Shown piece after piece: positions 20,236 through 29,155 of a stretch of DNA of 64,000 bases; position 1 is the stretch's first letter, and each line of letters starts with the position of its first letter. The stretch is from JALOLG01 sp963776935. Its GTDB lineage: Bacteria > Actinomycetota > Acidimicrobiia > Acidimicrobiales > Ilumatobacteraceae. A program made the position numbers and the translations under genes. A model generated the notes under the pieces. It saw only the letters and a list, made by a program, of their open reading frames with translations, was not told the DNA's origin and ran no database searches. Where the stretch lies: NCBI GenBank assembly GCA_963776935.1, contig CAVZOP010000002.1:992001-1056000 (forward strand). The letters run 5' to 3'.

Positions 20236-21010
20236 TCAGCCCCCGGTGGCCTTGGCCAACGTGCCGAGGTAGAGCTCGATCACGTTCGGGTCGGCGAGCA
20301 GCTCGCGGCCGGTGCCCGTGTAGGCGTTGCGGCCCTGGTCGAGGACGTAGGCGCGGTGGACGACCTGCAGGCAGCGGCGGGCGTTCTGCTCGACCATCAG
20401 GATCGCCACGCCGGTGGCGTTGATCCGACGGCACTGGAGGAACACCTCGTCCTGCAGGCTCGGCGACAGACCCGCCGACGGCTCGTCGAGCAACAGGATG
20501 CTCGGCTCCAGCATCAGGGCTCGACCCATCGCCACCATCTGGCGCTCGCCGCCCGACAAGGATCCGGCGCGCACCCGCGGCCCGCTCGCGCAGACGTGGG
20601 AACAGCTCGGTGACGTACTCGAACCGGGTGTCGAACAGGGCCGGCTTGAGGTAGCACCCCATCTCGAGGTTCTCGCGGACGGTCAGGCTCGGGAAGACGT
20701 TCTTCGTCTGCGGCACGTACCCGACGCCCTTGGGCACCAGCTCGTACGCCTGCTTGCCGGTGATGTCCTCGTCGCCGAGCGTCACGTGGCCGGAGCGGAT
20801 CGTGCACTGGCCGAGCACGGCCTTCAGCAACGTCGACTTCCCGGCGCCGTTGGGCCCGATGATGCCGACGAACTCGCCCGCGTTGACCACCAGGTTGCAG
20901 CCGTTGAGGATGTTGACCTCAGGGATGTAGCCGGCGACGAGCTCGGTGGCGTTCAGCACCGACGTCTCGGGCGCCGCGACCTCCGACGCTTCCGCGGGCA
21001 TGTCACTCAT
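20236..21010 (-). CDS. livF: ABC transporter ATP-binding protein LivF, one frameshift
   Basis: Second ATPase of a branched-chain amino acid type importer. Walker A GPNGAGKSTLLK, Q-loop VPQTKNVFPSLTV, signature SLSGGERQ, Walker B ILLLDEPSAGLSP and the switch segment MVEQNARRCL are all present. An indel near 20577 separates RLRERAAG from MRAGSLSGGER. ATG 21010 is 6 bases after the livG stop. It is the last gene of the minus-strand liv operon, ending at the shared terminator. Confidence 0.9.
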
Positions 21011-21016
21011 GCGAGC

Positions 21017-21907
21017 TCACTCCAGTTCCTCGAGCAGCGACGTGCCCTGGTGGGCGCCCAGGTAGGCGTCGATCACCGCGGGGTTGGTCGAGATCTGGTC
21101 GGGGGTGCCCTCGGCGATGACCTGCCCCTCCGCCATCACGATCACCCAGTCGGACACGTCATGGACCATATCCATGTCGTGCTCGACGAACAGCACGGTC
21201 ATCCCCTCGTCGCGCAACCCACGGATGTGGTCGTTCAGGCTTTGCTTGAGGGCCGGGTTCACTCCTGCCATCGGCTCGTCGAGCATCACCAGCCGTCGGG
21301 TTCGTCATCAGCGCGCGTGCCATCTCGAGCAGCTTGCGTTGCCCGCCGGACAGCGCCCCTGCGTACTCGTCGCGCATGTGGTCGAGCGTGAAGCGGGCGA
21401 GCAGTTCGTCGGCCCGTTGCCTCGATCTCGCGCTCCTGCGCCTTCCACAACGACGGCACCAGGGCGTTCCACCACTTCTCGCCCCGCTGATCCGTGGCGC
21501 CCAGCTTCATGTTCTCGATGACCGGCAGCTTGGTGAGGCTCTTGGTCAGCTGGAACGTGCGGACCATGCCCATCTTGGCCGTCTTGTGCGGCGCCACGCC
21601 ACTCATCTCGTGGCCGTCGAACTGCCACCATCCCGGTGTCGGCTCGTCGAAACCCGTCAGCAGGTTGAAGAACGTCGTCTTGCCGGCGCCGTTCGGTCCG
21701 ATCAGGGCGGTGATCGAGCCACGCTGGACCTGGACCCGCTCGACGTCGACGGCGAGGATGCCGCCGAACTGGCGCACCATGTCGCGCACCACGAGGATCG
21801 GATCGGGCTTGTCGACGCCCGGCTCGGCCGCGACCGACGGCGAGGGCGCTCCGCGCCGCGGCCGCGGTCTCGGACAACCCGCGCTCCGCGGTCGCGTCAC
21901 CGGCCAT
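21017..21907 (-). CDS. livG: ABC transporter ATP-binding protein LivG, three frameshifts
   Basis: First ATPase of the importer. Walker A GPNGAGKTTFFN, the LivG-type GMVRTFQLTKSL, signature GALSGGQRKLLEMARA, Walker B VMLDEPMAGVNP and the H-loop FVEHDMDMV are all found, but spread over frames. The start is ATG 21907 (MAGDATAERGLSE), inside the end of livM. Indels lie near 21860, 21422 and 21297. The full set of motifs with no missing block argues for sequence error rather than a dead gene. Confidence 0.85.
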
Positions 21908-22912
21908 CGAACGCCATCTCCTTGCGTTGCCGAACAGACCCTGTGGCCGGAACACCATCAGCAGCATCAGCATGAGGCCGATCAGGGCCAGGTTGATCTG
22001 GCCGACCTGGGTGGAGTCGATCAGCGTGAAGTCGCCGATCCGGATCGGTCCGTCCTTGGTGATCTCACGCAACGTCGTCTCGATGAACACGAAGATCGCC
22101 CAGAACAACATCGGCCCGACGATCGAGCCCGACACCTTCGCCACACCGCCCAGCACGAGCGCCGTCAAGACGTAGAACGTGACGTCGCGGCTGTAGTTGT
22201 CGGGCTGCACGCTGCCTCGGTCGAGGGCGAAGATCATGCCGGAGAACGAACCGATCACACCGCCGAGGATCAGCGACTGCATCTTGTAGCTGTAGACGTT
22301 CTTGCCGAGGCTGCGCACGGCGTCCTCGTCCTCGCGGATCGCCTTCAGCACCCGGCCCCACGGGCTCTTCATCAACACCCACACGAGCGTGCCGATGATG
22401 GCGACGAGGATCCATCCCACGATCAACGTCCACAACTGGCGCCCGGTGAACGTGAACCACCAGAACCCGTACGAATCGGCCGAGGCTCGATTCCGAGGTC
22501 GGTGCCGACCTGTCGGAAGTCGCCCGAGAACTCGTTGATGCCGTCGCTGCCACCGAAGACCTTCCTGAACTGCACCGAACGTACGCAGAGTCGTACGATC
22601 TCGGCGGCCGCGATCGTGACGATGGCCAGGTAGTCGGCTCGCAATCGAAGCGTGGGGATGCCCATCAGCAGACCGAGCACGATCGAGTATCCGATGCCGA
22701 TCGCGATGCCCCACCAGAACGAGATCGCGAAGTAGTGAGCGGTCATCCCCAAGCCGTACGCGCCCGCGGCCATGAACGCCGCTTGACCGAAGTTGAGCAG
22801 GCCGGTGAAGCCGAACTGCACGTTGAGCCCGATCGCGGCGATCGCGAAGTAGCACCGCGTTGATGCCGATGAACGCCTTGAACGTGCCCTCGAAGATCGC
22901 CTCCCAGTCCAT
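21897..22912 (-). CDS. livM: ABC transporter permease LivM, three frameshifts
   Basis: Inner-membrane permease subunit. Conserved blocks: QFGFTGLLNFGQAAFMAAGAY, MGIPTLRLRADYLAIVT, then WGRVLKAIREDEDAVRSLGK (the cytoplasmic EAA-like loop facing LivG/LivF) and VLGGVAKVSGSIVGPMLFW. Indels are near 22852, 22487 and 21930. After the last one the protein ends GNAKEMAFDGR with its stop at 21897-21899, overlapping livG by 11 bases. ATG is at 22912, 10 bases after the livH stop. Confidence 0.87.
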
Positions 22913-22922
22913 CAGCTCTCCT

Positions 22923-24288
22923 TCAACCCACTCTCTCCGCTCGACCGAGTATTCCTTGCGGCCGGATCAGGAGCACAAAGATCAGGATCAACAGTGCCGG
23001 CGTGTTCTTCAACTCGCTCGGCACGACGAACGTCGCCAGCTCGACGAGCACGCCGACGAGGAACCCGCCGACCAGTGCGCCGTAGGCCGAACCGAGGCCG
23101 CCGAGCGTGATGCCGGCGAACATCAAGAACAGGAGTCGGGACCCCATGTCGAAGCCGACCTGCTCGTCGAGGGCCCGGAAGATGCCGCCGAGGGCGGCGA
23201 GCGAGCCGGCCGTGATCCAGACCAGGCGGATCACCTGCTGGCTGTTGATTCCGGTCGCCGAGGCGAGATCGGGGTTGTCCGATGACGGCGCGCACGGCCT
23301 TGCCGATGCCGCGTGTACTGCAGCGTCGACGCCACGGCGATCAGCACGACGAGCGAGATCGCGGCGGTGACGAGGTCGCGCGGTGTGATGGTGATGGGGC
23401 CGATGTCGACACCCTCCTGCAACGAGTAGTTGCGTAGCGGACGGGTCCGTCCGCCGAACTGGAACAGGAACAAGTTGCGCAACATGATCGACAGGCCGAC
23501 GGTCACGACCATCTGGGTGATGAGCCCGATGCCTCGTCGCCGGAGCCGGGCGAAGATGACCCAGTCGTTCAACCAGCCGAACACGCCGCCGACGGCGACG
23601 GCGATGGGCACGGCGAGGAAGAGTTGGAACCGGCCGTCGTCGTCGATCAGGGGGAGGAAGCCGAGGAAGGCGAGAAAGCCGACCCCGGTGACGTTCAGCA
23701 AGAACGCCACCAACGCCCCGAACGTCACCAACTCTCCGTGGGCGAAGTTGGTGAGGCCGGTGGTGCCGAAGATCAACGACAGCCCGACCGAGCACATCGC
23801 GATCACGAGCCCGAGGCGGATGCCGTCGGCGAGGCGCTGGGCGAGCTTCTCGATCCCGGTCTGCCCGACCGCTCTGGGATTCACCGGTGAAGAAGTTGAC
23901 GATCTTCGTGTTCGTCGTGAACGAGTCCTGGGTCACTGTCTGCTCGGCGAGCGAGTTGGCGGCGATGCCGAGGCCGTCGGGAAGGGTCTCCTCGTCGAGG
24001 CGTACCACGTAGTCGGCCCTGGCCGGCACGTCGAGCAGGACGATGCCCTCGGCATCGGTGACGCCGGAGGCCACCTCGTTGCCGTCGGCGTCGACCACGG
24101 TGATGGTGACGCCCGCGACCGGCTGGTTGTCGGCCCGGCCCGCGCGCGTCGCGCTGCTGGTCTCGGACCTGGGCCCGGATCACCAAGCCGTCATCCTGAG
24201 CGTGGGCCGGCGATGCGCCGAGCAGCAACAGCCCGGCCAGCGCCGCGAACAGGGCGAGGACCACACGTTTCAGTTGCGTTCGTGTCAA
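22923..24288 (-). CDS. livH: ABC transporter permease LivH with N-terminal secreted beta-sandwich domain, about four frameshifts
   Basis: Permease subunit preceded by an unusual extension. Residues 1-30 form a signal peptide (KRVVLALFAALAGLLLLG, then AHA-QDD). They are followed by a carboxypeptidase-regulatory or Cna-B-like beta domain (VAGVTITVVDADGNEVASG, GIVLLDVPARADYVVRLD, about residues 50-130). LivH then follows: GLSLIFGTTGLTNFAHGE, the loop SDNPDLASATGIN, GGIFRALDEQVGFDMGSR and TPALLILIFVLLIRPQG. Indels are near 24140, 23883, 23308 and 23283. The 23883 break is exactly between domain and permease. A separate GTG 23884 start is possible, but no ribosome binding site or upstream stop supports two genes. 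TTG 24288 is the likely start. Confidence 0.75.
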
Positions 24289-24363
24289 CTCGCTCTACCC
24301 CTGCCCGGAGGCTTCGAATGCCCGCCACGTGGTCGGTCATTCCACTCGGTCCGGGGTCGACCG

Positions 24364-25290
24364 TCAAGCGTGGGTCTCGACGAGAACGGTCGAGGAATCA
24401 CGCACAGCGTTCTGATCGGCCGGCGGCCGGCGGGTGTCGAGAACGATTTGCGTCGTCACGACCGTCAGTGCGGTCGCCCCCGCCACGTGGAGCCCGACGA
24501 GGAGCTCCGGGACGCCGTTGAAGTACTGGACGTAGCCGACCGTGGCTTGGAGGGCGGCAACGAACAACCACGTCGTCATCACCGGCGTCATCGCCGCCCG
24601 TTCGGCGCGGTGCCGGCGGACGCGCCACACGAGCCCCAAGGCGACCGCGATCGTCACCGTCACCGTCACGCCGTGGATCCGAGCCACGGTCGGGATGTGG
24701 AACCCGAAGCGCCGCACGTCTTCGTCGCCGGCGTGCGGGCCGGCACCCGTGACGAGTGTGCCCGTGAAGATCGCGAGTGACGCACCCGCGGCGACGGCGA
24801 AGGCGATCGCGCGCGTGACCGGTGAGACGGTGTCGCGGCGCGCGACGCCGTCGGGCTCGCCGGCGCGACGCACGAGCACGGTCGCGTTGGCCACGAGCAC
24901 CATCGACAGCAGGAGGTGACCCTGCACCGCGACCGGATGCAGGTCGACGAGCACGGTGATGCCACCGAGCACGATCTGGCCCAACACGCCGCCGACGAGT
25001 CCCACCGACCACCAGGTGAGGTCGCGCCGGCGTGGCTCGCGCACCAGCGAGCCGAGCACGGCGGCGATCACGGCAACGCTCACCAGGCCGGTGAACAGCC
25101 GGTTCACCTGCTCGATCGCGGCGTGCCGGCTCGACACGTCGATCAGCTCGCTGTCGTTGCAGTTCGGCCAGTCGTCGCATCCCAGCCCGCTGCCCGTGAG
25201 CCGCACCGCGACGCCGGTGACGACGATCGCGCACACCGCGAGCAGAGCGCCGATGGTCACGGCGCGGTACTGAGATGGCGACAACCGCAT
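24364..25290 (-). CDS. ctaA: Heme A synthase (CtaA/COX15 family)
   Basis: Oxidises heme O to heme A for cytochrome c oxidase, in the membrane. The 308-residue protein has about eight hydrophobic segments. The family start VRLTGSGLGCDDWPNC is present, as are the heme-ligand histidines in SSRHAAIEQVNRLFTG, AVQGHLLLSM, VARIHGVTV and VGLHVAGA. The two cysteines of the first external loop are spaced as in other actinobacterial CtaA proteins. ATG 25290 lies 9 bases after a TAATCT box. No other oxidase gene is in the window. Confidence 0.93.
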   Translation of the reverse strand: MRLSPSQYRAVTIGALLAVCAIVVTGVAVRLTGSGLGCDDWPNCNDSELIDVSSRHAAIEQVNRLFTGLVSVAVIAAVLGSLVREPRRRDLTWWSVGLVGGVLGQIVLGGITVLVDLHPVAVQGHLLLSMVLVANATVLVRRAGEPDGVARRDTVSPVTRAIAFAVAAGASLAIFTGTLVTGAGPHAGDEDVRRFGFHIPTVARIHGVTVTVTIAVALGLVWRVRRHRAERAAMTPVMTTWLFVAALQATVGYVQYFNGVPELLVGLHVAGATALTVVTTQIVLDTRRPPADQNAVRDSSTVLVETHA

Positions 25291-25371
25291 GACCCCGCCA
25301 GATTACGACCGCCACCCCGCCCACCCAGAATGCCCGCCCGACCCGCGACCCCGCCCGACTCGCGATCCAGG

Positions 25372-25610
25372 CCGACCGTCGATCCAAATCGAACAGTTCA
25401 CGCGAACGCCCCACCACCTGCGCACCAGATCGAACAGTTCGACTCGACGACATCGCACGTCGACCAGGCCCACCGTCGATCCCAATCGAACAGTTCACCG
25501 AACGCCCACCACCTGCGCACCAGATCGAACAGTTCGACTCGCACGAATCGCGACCACCACCCACCGTCGATCCAAATCGAACAGTTCCCGAGCCCCACCT
25601 GCGCACCTCG
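25372..25610 (-). repeat. Array of five imperfect ~28-base repeats in the ctaA-SDR gap
   Basis: The only gene-free stretch over 300 bases (25291-25630). On the minus strand five copies share GAACTGTTCGAT followed by YTGG and a GG-rich end. The cores (TCGAACAGTTC on plus) start at 25389, 25430, 25486, 25525 and 25577. Two subtypes alternate: A copies continue GGATCGACGGTGG; B copies continue TGGTGCGCAGGTGGTGGG. B copies hold a complete palindrome, TCGAAC-A-GTTCGA. A sixth, partial B copy without the core ends the array near 25607. Spacers are short and unequal, so this is not CRISPR. No open reading frame here looks real. Confidence 0.85.
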
Positions 25611-25630
25611 CGCGACGGGCGACCGGCGGG

Positions 25631-26428
25631 TCAGGTGTGGCGGATCGACATGCCGCCGTCGACGGCGATCACGGCGCCGTTGACGAAGCTCGCCGCCGGC
25701 AGGCACAGGCTGAGCGTCATGTGGGCGACCTCCTCGGGATCGCCGTAGCGGCCGAGCGGCACCCGCCGGCGGGCGTACGTCGCCTTGGCATCGTTGGGGA
25801 TGGCGGCGGTCATGCCGGTCGTGATCGGGCCGGGGCAGATGCAGTTGACCGTGACGCCGTGGCGGCCGAGCTCGACGGCGAAGCTCTTGGTGAGACCGAT
25901 CACACCGGCCTTCGTCGCCGCGTACGCCACCATCCCGGCACTGGTGACGATCGCCTCGGTCGACGCGATGTTGACGACACGGCCGGCGCCGGATGCGCTG
26001 AGGTGCGGCAACGCCAAGCGGATCAGGCGGGCGTGCGCCGTGAGGTTGACGTCGACGGTGCGCGCCCAGCCCTCCTCGAACTGGTCGGCCGGCTGGAACG
26101 CCGAGTTGGCGATCGCGACACCCGCGTTGTTGACCAGGATGTCGATCCCGCCCGCCCACTCGACCGCGGCGGCGACGAGACCCGCCAGCTCGTCGGATGA
26201 CGACACGTCGCAGATCACGCCGAGCGCGGCTTCGTCGCCGTGGACGGCGCGGATCTCGTCGACCACGACGCTCACCGCGCCGTGCTCGAGATCGGCGACG
26301 ACCACGCGGGCACCCTCGTCGGCGAACAGGTGCGCCGTCGCCCGGCCCATGCCGCTCGCGGCGCCGGTGACGATCGCCCGCTTGCCGGTGATCGAGCGCG
26401 ACAGCGCGCTCAGCTTGGCGTCGGTCAC
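25631..26428 (-). CDS. Short-chain dehydrogenase/reductase
   Basis: NAD(P)-dependent oxidoreductase of 265 residues. The cofactor motif TGAASGMGRATAHL is present, followed by VVADLEH, which suggests NAD. NNAGVA, the catalytic region NIASTEAIVTSAGMVAYAATKAG (Y-x3-K) and CPGPITTGM are also intact. It resembles 3-oxoacyl-ACP reductase-like SDRs but the substrate is unknown. GTG 26428 overlaps the methyltransferase stop (GTGA), so the two are coupled. Confidence 0.92.
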   Translation of the reverse strand: MTDAKLSALSRSITGKRAIVTGAASGMGRATAHLFADEGARVVVADLEHGAVSVVVDEIRAVHGDEAALGVICDVSSSDELAGLVAAAVEWAGGIDILVNNAGVAIANSAFQPADQFEEGWARTVDVNLTAHARLIRLALPHLSASGAGRVVNIASTEAIVTSAGMVAYAATKAGVIGLTKSFAVELGRHGVTVNCICPGPITTGMTAAIPNDAKATYARRRVPLGRYGDPEEVAHMTLSLCLPAASFVNGAVIAVDGGMSIRHT

Positions 26429-27537
26429 GGCCGGATCTCGTAGAACGCGTTCACGGCGTGGTCGACGGGGAGTTTGCGGAACTGCGTGAACCCGGCTTCG
26501 CGGGCCATCGCCTCGGCCTTCGATGCCGGCAGGCCGAGCGTGCCGAGGCCGGCCCCGCCCGGCTCCGACAGCGCCGACGACATGCACGACAGCACGCTGA
26601 TGCCGTACATCAGTGGCGCCATGGGGTTCTTCTCGACGTTCTCGGCGAACGTATCTCTCGCCTTGATGTCGACGAGCAGCCACGTACCGTCGTCGGCGAC
26701 GGCTCGACGGATGGCTCCCATCATCCCCTGCGGATCGGTCATGTCGTGGAGGCAGTCGAACGTCGTGACCAGGTCGACGGAGTGGTCGTCCGGCATCGGA
26801 TGCTGCCGCGGATCGTGGAAGGCGACGTTGGCGGCACCGGCTTCGGCGCGCTTCTCCTCGGCCCGTCGCAGCGCGTGCTGGGAGATGTCGTACCCGGTGA
26901 AGTGGCTGGCCGGGAAGGCGCCGGCCATGAGCAGCGCCGCCCCGCCGGCGCCACACCCGATGTCGACCACGGTCGCGCCCGCCGTCAGCTTGTCGACTAT
27001 GCCGTCGAGTGCGGGGAGCACCACGGGCAGCAGGAAGGCCCGATTCCACGGTTCGAAGCTGCGCTCGATGCCGACCGCCCCCTCGGGGCCGTGGCTGTCG
27101 TAGTCGTGACCGACGCCGGACCGGAAGCTCTCGGGCATCCGCTCGAGCGTCTGCATCGTCTGCGGGAGGCGGTGGAACATCCCCATCCCGAACGCCGGAT
27201 GGTCGGGCGCGGCGAGCACGGCCACGGCCTCCGGCGTGAGCGTGAATCGCAGCTCCTCACCGTCCGGCTCGACCGTGATGAGCTTGGCGGCGGCCTGGTT
27301 GTAGGCCCACTCTCGGACCCACCGCTCGTCGAGACCGGCGGCGTCGGCCAGTTCGTCGGAGGTCATCGGGAACTCGGCGCCGGCGAGTGCCCGGTAGAGC
27401 CCGAGCCGATCGCCGAGGTGGATCATCCCGGCCGTGACCGCGCCCTCCAGCTTCGAGAAGACCTGGAACGCGTACAGCTTGACCAGATCGGGATCGGCCA
27501 TCGCCGGGTCGGGCGGTTGACGGCGGGGATCGGCCAT
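26425..27537 (-). CDS. SAM-dependent methyltransferase with N-terminal winged-helix domain
   Basis: A 370-residue class I methyltransferase. Residues 20-100 form a dimerisation/winged-helix domain (LYAFQVFSKLEGAVTAGM, DERWVREWAYNQAAAKL). A Rossmann domain follows with motif I VVDIGCGAGGAALLMAG, motif II YDISQHAL and the acidic DLVTTFDCLHDM. The layout resembles mycobacterial Rv2258c-type proteins; the acceptor is unknown. ATG 27537 follows a TAGCTT box by 6 bases. Downstream, the SDR may act on the same metabolite (inference). Confidence 0.88.
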   Translation of the reverse strand: MADPRRQPPDPAMADPDLVKLYAFQVFSKLEGAVTAGMIHLGDRLGLYRALAGAEFPMTSDELADAAGLDERWVREWAYNQAAAKLITVEPDGEELRFTLTPEAVAVLAAPDHPAFGMGMFHRLPQTMQTLERMPESFRSGVGHDYDSHGPEGAVGIERSFEPWNRAFLLPVVLPALDGIVDKLTAGATVVDIGCGAGGAALLMAGAFPASHFTGYDISQHALRRAEEKRAEAGAANVAFHDPRQHPMPDDHSVDLVTTFDCLHDMTDPQGMMGAIRRAVADDGTWLLVDIKARDTFAENVEKNPMAPLMYGISVLSCMSSALSEPGGAGLGTLGLPASKAEAMAREAGFTQFRKLPVDHAVNAFYEIRP

Positions 27538-27543
27538 CCGCCG

Positions 27544-27549
27544 AAGCTA
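27544..27549 (-). promoter_or_regulatory. -10 box for methyltransferase-SDR
   Basis: Minus-strand TAGCTT, 6 bases from ATG 27537. It lies in the 20-base gap after the upstream phosphatase gene, so the pair can be transcribed independently. Confidence 0.5.
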
Positions 27550-27557
27550 GTCGGGTG

Positions 27558-28235
27558 TCAGTGGGTGCGGTCGCTCCGCGGCAGGTGTTCGACGTCGGAC
27601 AGCTTGAACAGGCTGAACGTGAAGCCTTCGTGTACGGGAAGGGCGACGAGGCGGCTGATCGACGCGTGGCCGAGCACGAAGCGGTCCCACTCCCACGGGG
27701 TCGGCTCGAGCCCGAGCATGTGGCAGATCACGACCGAGTTGGTGCCGGCGTGGGCGATCACCGCGATCCGCGCGTCCGGCTCCTCGATCTGCCAGACGGG
27801 AAGGTCGTGCTCGACGCGGTGGATGCCGCGCTCGGCGAGGAACAGCGAAGCCCCGAGGCGGATCCGGTCGGTGAAGTCACGTACCGACTCGCCGCCCTCC
27901 AGCCCCGCCCAACGTCCTTCGACCGGACGTTCGCGCATCTCGCGGTAGGCCTGCTCGGCACGCTCGGCGGGGGTGCCGTGCCAGCCCGGGTCGCGGATCT
28001 CCTCGAGCCACTCGTCGATCTGTTCCTCGCGGCCGAGTGCGTCGAGCACGGGCGCCGCGGTCTGACGGGCGCGGGCGAGCGGCGACACGAGGACCTCGTC
28101 GAAGATCTCGTCGTTCATCGCTGCCCCGAGGTGCTTGGCCTGGCGGTGGCCGAGTGCCGTCAACGGTGGGTCGACGACGTTGAGTCCGTCACGCACCCAT
28201 TCGGGCTGGGCGTGACGGACCAGGACGATCTCCAT
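27558..28235 (-). CDS. Histidine phosphatase family protein
   Basis: A 225-residue phosphoglycerate-mutase-like phosphatase: EIVLVRHAQPEW at the N-terminus, LTALGHRQA, VSPLARARQTA, GGESVRDF and the second catalytic histidine in VIAHAGTNSVV. It resembles the 10.0-10.6 kb phosphatase in fold but is not close in sequence. The substrate is unknown. ATG 28235 follows a TACCAT box by 8 bases. Confidence 0.88.
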   Translation of the reverse strand: MEIVLVRHAQPEWVRDGLNVVDPPLTALGHRQAKHLGAAMNDEIFDEVLVSPLARARQTAAPVLDALGREEQIDEWLEEIRDPGWHGTPAERAEQAYREMRERPVEGRWAGLEGGESVRDFTDRIRLGASLFLAERGIHRVEHDLPVWQIEEPDARIAVIAHAGTNSVVICHMLGLEPTPWEWDRFVLGHASISRLVALPVHEGFTFSLFKLSDVEHLPRSDRTH

Positions 28236-28243
28236 GGCACTGC

Positions 28244-28331
28244 ATGGTACGGAAGGAGTTCGCGGCGCACCGTATGGCATTCGGCACGCAGTCGGCGATC
28301 AGCCACGGTTGGGACGGCCGTCCGGTACCTT
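28244..28331. promoter_or_regulatory. Divergent promoters for phosphatase and DUF2510 gene
   Basis: Minus-strand TACCAT (28244-28249) serves ATG 28235 at 8 bases. Plus-strand TACCTT (28326-28331) serves GTG 28337 at 5 or GTG 28340 at 8 bases. About 100 bases separate the genes and hold nothing else recognised. Confidence 0.5.
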
Positions 28332-28336
28332 TGCCC

Positions 28337-29096
28337 GTGGTGAGCGAATCGGGTGGCGGCCCCACGAGTCCTGGCTGGTACACCGATCCGGCTGGACGGT
28401 TCGAATACCGCTACCACAACGGTGTGGTGTGGACGTCCGATGTCGCCTCGAACGGTCAGCGCTACGTCGACCCGCTGGCCGCTGGCGTCGCTCCTCCGCC
28501 ATACACCGTTCACGTCGGCAATCAACCGAGCGACGTACGCGGCAATGGAATCGCCATCGCGGCCATGGTGTGCGGGATCGTGTCGGTCGTCCTCGGCTGG
28601 CTGCCGGTGGTGTTCGCGATCGCGGTGGTGCTTGCCGTGCTGGCGATCATCTTCGGGATCGTCGGGATGCGCCGATCCCGCGCGACCGGCCGCCGCAGGG
28701 GATTCGCGATCGCGGGAGTCGTCACGGGTGCGCTCGGGATTCCCATCGCCGTCATCGGCCTGATCTTCACGATCGCGGTGTTCACGCGCGATCGATCGCT
28801 ACGAGAACCCGCCCGAGTCGACGTCGTCGATCGAATCGTGCGAGGTCGAGGCGGGGCGGGCACGAGCCGAGGGCGAACTGCGCAACGACGGGACCCGCTC
28901 CAGTCGATTCACGATCCACGTCAGGTTCCGATCACAGCCGTCGGGGATCACGATCGAGCGCCTGGCGACGGTGCCGTCGACGGCACCGGGCCAGACCTCG
29001 GAGTTCGCCGTGAACCAGTTCCTGTCGGCCGAGTTCGTCGAGTGTGAGATCACCGGTGTCTACGGGCCGTTGCCATTCGGCCTCGAGCTCGATTGA
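28337..29096 (+). CDS. DUF2510 membrane protein with DUF4190-like and extracytoplasmic domains, one frameshift
   Basis: The N-terminus is a DUF2510 module (PGWYTDPAGRFEYRYHNGVVW). Two or three hydrophobic segments follow (about 70-155, DUF4190-like, with MRRSRATGRRRGFAIAG between). A soluble tail comes last (CEVEAGRARAEGELRNDG, ITIERLATVPSTAPGQTSE), resembling the beta-sandwich DUF4352-type domains. An indel near 28795 breaks the frame after AVFTR; the corrected protein ends PFGLELD at 29096. The function is unknown, though DUF2510 proteins are often membrane-associated in actinobacteria. Confidence 0.75.
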
Positions 29097-29141
29097 CCGC
29101 GGCGCGAGGCCCACGCTGACGACAGTCTCGTCGGTCGCCGT

Positions 29142-29147
29142 TACCCT
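29142..29147 (+). promoter_or_regulatory. -10 box for the DinB-fold gene at 29156
   Basis: TACCCT is followed by 8 bases and ATG 29156, with the same TACCCTGCG start as the box at 2621. Confidence 0.55.
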
Positions 29148-29155
29148 GCGTCGCG

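Noticed and set aside
23231..23884. LivH as an independent gene starting at GTG 23884
   Set aside because: No ribosome binding site and no upstream stop codon that would end the beta-domain gene; a one-base indel explains the break better. Not fully excluded.
19990..24290. Calling the liv genes pseudogenes
   Set aside because: All catalytic and structural motifs survive in alternate frames with no deletions or internal stops, so consensus errors are the simpler reading.
25389..25587. LexA/SOS boxes
   Set aside because: The half-sites TCGAAC and GTTCGA are right, but they are separated by one base instead of the four of the actinobacterial SOS box, and the flanking genes are not SOS genes.
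25372..25610. CRISPR array
   Set aside because: Repeats are imperfect and alternate between two forms, spacers are only about 12-28 bases and of unequal length, and no cas genes are present.
25303..26159. Minus-strand open frames through the repeat array
   Set aside because: Their products repeat Trp/Cys-rich words only because the DNA repeats; no start signal, and the upstream part is the SDR gene in a wrong frame.
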